Origin: an uncultured Chloroflexota bacterium | GTDB taxonomy: Bacteria; Chloroflexota; Chloroflexia; Chloroflexales; Roseiflexaceae | Assembly (NCBI GenBank): GCA_903871975.1 | Contig: CAIQIY010000298.1 | Location: 1-8,462 of the forward strand | Reading direction: 5' to 3' | DNA length: 8,462 nucleotides | Shown here: piece by piece, positions 7,053 to 8,462 of the stretch | Position numbering within the stretch: the first letter of the stretch is position 1 | Layout of the letters: each line of letters begins with the position of its first letter | Notes under the pieces: generated by a model | Seen by the model: only the letters and a program-made list of their open reading frames with translations | Told to the model about the DNA's origin: nothing | Databases searched by the model: none | Made by a program: the position numbers and the translations under genes

Positions 7053-7067
7053 CGGCCAGCCGGCCAG
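7053..7067. repeat. Short direct repeat CGGCCAG x2 between the divergent -10 elements
   Basis: CGGCCAG occurs at 7053-7059 and again at 7061-7067, an 8-nt period, with the palindrome GCCGGC (7059-7064) across the junction. It lies where the -35 regions of both divergent promoters would fall, so a regulator site is conceivable. In DNA this GC-rich it may be chance. Confidence 0.35.
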
Positions 7068-7081
7068 AGCGCCGGATGGCG

Positions 7082-7087
7082 TACAAT
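7082..7087 (+). promoter_or_regulatory. Possible -10 element (TACAAT) for the rightward membrane-protein gene
   Basis: TACAAT matches the -10 consensus at five of six positions and sits 36 nt before the ATG at 7123, giving a leader of about 29 nt. No recognisable -35 or TG extension accompanies it, so the call is weak. It is back to back with the secA promoter, and the two upstream regions would overlap in 7041-7081. Confidence 0.3.
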
Positions 7088-7122
7088 CTGGCGTGCTGCT
7101 GTCGGCTCGATGGAGATGGTCG

Positions 7123-8462
7123 ATGACGAATCCGTCTGCACTGCCACGCTGGTGGCCGGCGTTGCTGCCGGTGCTGGGGTGTGGCGCACTCTATCTTGCG
7201 ACGATGTCGCCGGATGTCCAGGCCGGCGATTCGGCCGAGTTCCAGCTCGCGGCCGTGATCGGCGGCGTGCCGCATCCGACGACCTACCCGTTGTATGTGC
7301 TGCTGGGCCGCGCGAGTGTGGCGCTGGTTCCCTGGGGGGTGCCGGCGTGGCGTGTGACGCTGGTCTCGGTGGTGTGTGCCGTGCTGGCCCTGGCGGCGCT
7401 GTGGCGCGTGCTGTGGCGCCTCGGCGAATCGCGTGCCGCAGCCACGCTGGCGGTGCTGGCCGTCGGGCTGGCGCCGGGGGTCTGGAATGTGGCGACGATC
7501 GCCGAGGTGTATGCGTTGCTGTTGCTGGTGTTGCTGGCGTTCGCCGGCGCACTCCAGCAATTGCTGGCAGGCGACCGGCGTGCGTATGCGCCAGTGATCG
7601 GCCTGGGCGTGCTCGGCAGCCTGCACCATGGGCTGTTCGTGGTGTGTGCGGCATTGCCGGGGATGCTGGCGCTGTGGTGGGCATGGCGCCGCCTGCAGCT
7701 GACGCCGCCCTGGCGGCCGGTTCTGGCGGCACTGGCGCTGGGCATGGTGCCGCAGCTCTATCCGCTGGTGCAGTTCGCCCGCCTCGGGCCGTTCGATGGC
7801 AGCGACTACGGTTTGCCGGCCGGATACTTCTGGGGGGCACCGCGCACGTGGGGCGAGGTCCTGGATCTGATGACTGGCGGTGCCGTCCGGCGTGGCATCT
7901 TCGCCTGGCCCGATGCCGCCGGTGCCGCACTGATGCTGGCCGGCATCGCACGGCGCATGCTGTTCGAGTTTGGCCCGGCGGGTGTGGTCGCCGGTGCGCT
8001 CGGGTTGTGGCTGCTGGCACGTGAGCGGCCACACTGTTTCGCGCTGGTGTCGGCACTGGCCGTGCCGGCGTTGGGTTACCTGCTGGCGCTTGGGCCAGCT
8101 GTCGGCGACTGGCCGGTGTTCACGTTGCCGTTGTTGATTCCGTGGACGCTCGGGATCGCCTGGGCGGTGCGCTGGGCGCTGCGGCACGCGGGTCGGCGGC
8201 GACATATGCTGCTGCTGCTTGCAACGATCCTGGTGCTGGCCTGGGGTGCGACGCGCTATCGGGTTTCGGCCAAGCAGCATCTGACGCTGTATCGCGAGTT
8301 TGCCGCTGCCGTGCATCAGGTGCTGCCAGCCGGTGCAGTCGTGATGACGCACTGGGAGCAGGGCATGACGCTGCAGTACCTACGCGTTGCCGAGGGCCGC
8401 CGTGCCGACGTTTGGATCGACGTGGTGGAGCCGGGCGACGATCCGTGGCTGGCGCGTGCCCG
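7123..8462 (+). CDS. DUF2723-family multispanning membrane protein, probable GT-C glycosyltransferase (3' end outside window)
   Basis: The first 446 codons are present and open to the window edge. The N-terminal pattern fits the DUF2723 family, which is related to protein O-mannosyltransferase-like GT-C enzymes using lipid-linked sugars. A first membrane helix lies at about 10-27. The loop PDVQAGDSAEFQ (30-41) has the acidic Asp36/Glu39 expected near the catalytic site, then PHPTTYPLY (50-58), WNVATIAEVYAL (120-131) and LHHG (167-170). Many Leu/Val/Ala-rich helices follow (about 73-95, 107-121, 127-146, 158-186, 197-210, 319-350, 362-376). A more soluble segment starts near residue 378 and includes THWEQGMTLQYLRVAEGRRADV (409-430). 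The ATG at 7123 has GGAG (7112-7115) at a 7-nt spacing; nearby ATGs at 7110 and 7116 are out of frame. Acceptor and sugar are unknown. It is divergent from secA, so a shared function is not implied. Confidence 0.85.
   Translation, partial: MTNPSALPRWWPALLPVLGCGALYLATMSPDVQAGDSAEFQLAAVIGGVPHPTTYPLYVLLGRASVALVPWGVPAWRVTLVSVVCAVLALAALWRVLWRLGESRAAATLAVLAVGLAPGVWNVATIAEVYALLLLVLLAFAGALQQLLAGDRRAYAPVIGLGVLGSLHHGLFVVCAALPGMLALWWAWRRLQLTPPWRPVLAALALGMVPQLYPLVQFARLGPFDGSDYGLPAGYFWGAPRTWGEVLDLMTGGAVRRGIFAWPDAAGAALMLAGIARRMLFEFGPAGVVAGALGLWLLARERPHCFALVSALAVPALGYLLALGPAVGDWPVFTLPLLIPWTLGIAWAVRWALRHAGRRRHMLLLLATILVLAWGATRYRVSAKQHLTLYREFAAAVHQVLPAGAVVMTHWEQGMTLQYLRVAEGRRADVWIDVVEPGDDPWLARA

Noticed and set aside
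6897..8024. A 375-codon plus-strand open frame overlapping the secA start and the membrane-protein gene
   Set aside because: It is in a different frame from the DUF2723 protein, would cross the divergent promoter region, and its translation is a Gly/Ala/Arg-rich shadow.
6950..8056. Upstream extension of the secA frame by 369 codons
   Set aside because: The extension is an Arg/Pro/Ala-rich translation antisense to the DUF2723 gene and crosses the divergent promoter region. SecA homologues begin at about MRALFERLFG, where a GAGGAG ribosome site sits.
7036..8352. A 438-codon minus-strand open frame opposite the membrane-protein gene
   Set aside because: The composition is His/Gln/Arg-rich low complexity, the mirror of Leu/Val/Ala membrane codons on the other strand. 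No domain is visible, and the plus-strand frame has clear DUF2723 motifs.

Overview
The window is GC-rich bacterial chromosome with tightly packed core genes. It probably comes from a Chloroflexota (green non-sulfur) lineage. That placement is an inference from the high GC, the SecA sequence style (an expanded first nucleotide-binding domain and a zinc-binding tail) and a DUF2723-type multispanning membrane protein next to it. No marker gene in the window settles the taxonomy.

Layout: almost everything left of position 6949 is one leftward (minus-strand) gene string. In transcription order it is secA (6949-4028), gpmI (3983-2418), a BtpA/SgcQ-like TIM-barrel gene (2425-1724), folD (1719-868), udk (840-196) and the first 67 codons of a class I SAM methyltransferase that leaves the window at position 1. 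Gaps are 44 nt or less, two junctions overlap by 8 nt, and no terminator hairpin was seen between genes, so a single operon is likely. To the right, a rightward gene for a DUF2723 membrane glycosyltransferase-like protein starts at 7123 and runs off the window at 8462. The two transcription units diverge from a 173-nt spacer. The spacer carries a good extended -10 promoter for secA, a weaker -10 for the rightward gene and a short direct repeat between them.

How the genes relate: the string joins protein export (SecA), lower glycolysis (GpmI), one-carbon folate metabolism (FolD), pyrimidine salvage (Udk), an uncharacterised TIM-barrel enzyme and a methyltransferase. It reads as a housekeeping operon rather than one pathway. 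The rightward gene encodes a likely lipid-linked sugar transferase of the cell envelope.

I did not find mobile elements, CRISPR arrays, RNA genes, phage genes or a convincing undescribed system. The most interesting point is that FolD has leucine where the family's catalytic lysine should be (position 54), while the other active-site residues checked are intact. This suggests a protein that keeps dehydrogenase activity but has lost cyclohydrolase activity. The BtpA-like gene, a roughly 23-residue SecA insertion and a basic SecA tail after the zinc motif are lesser points.
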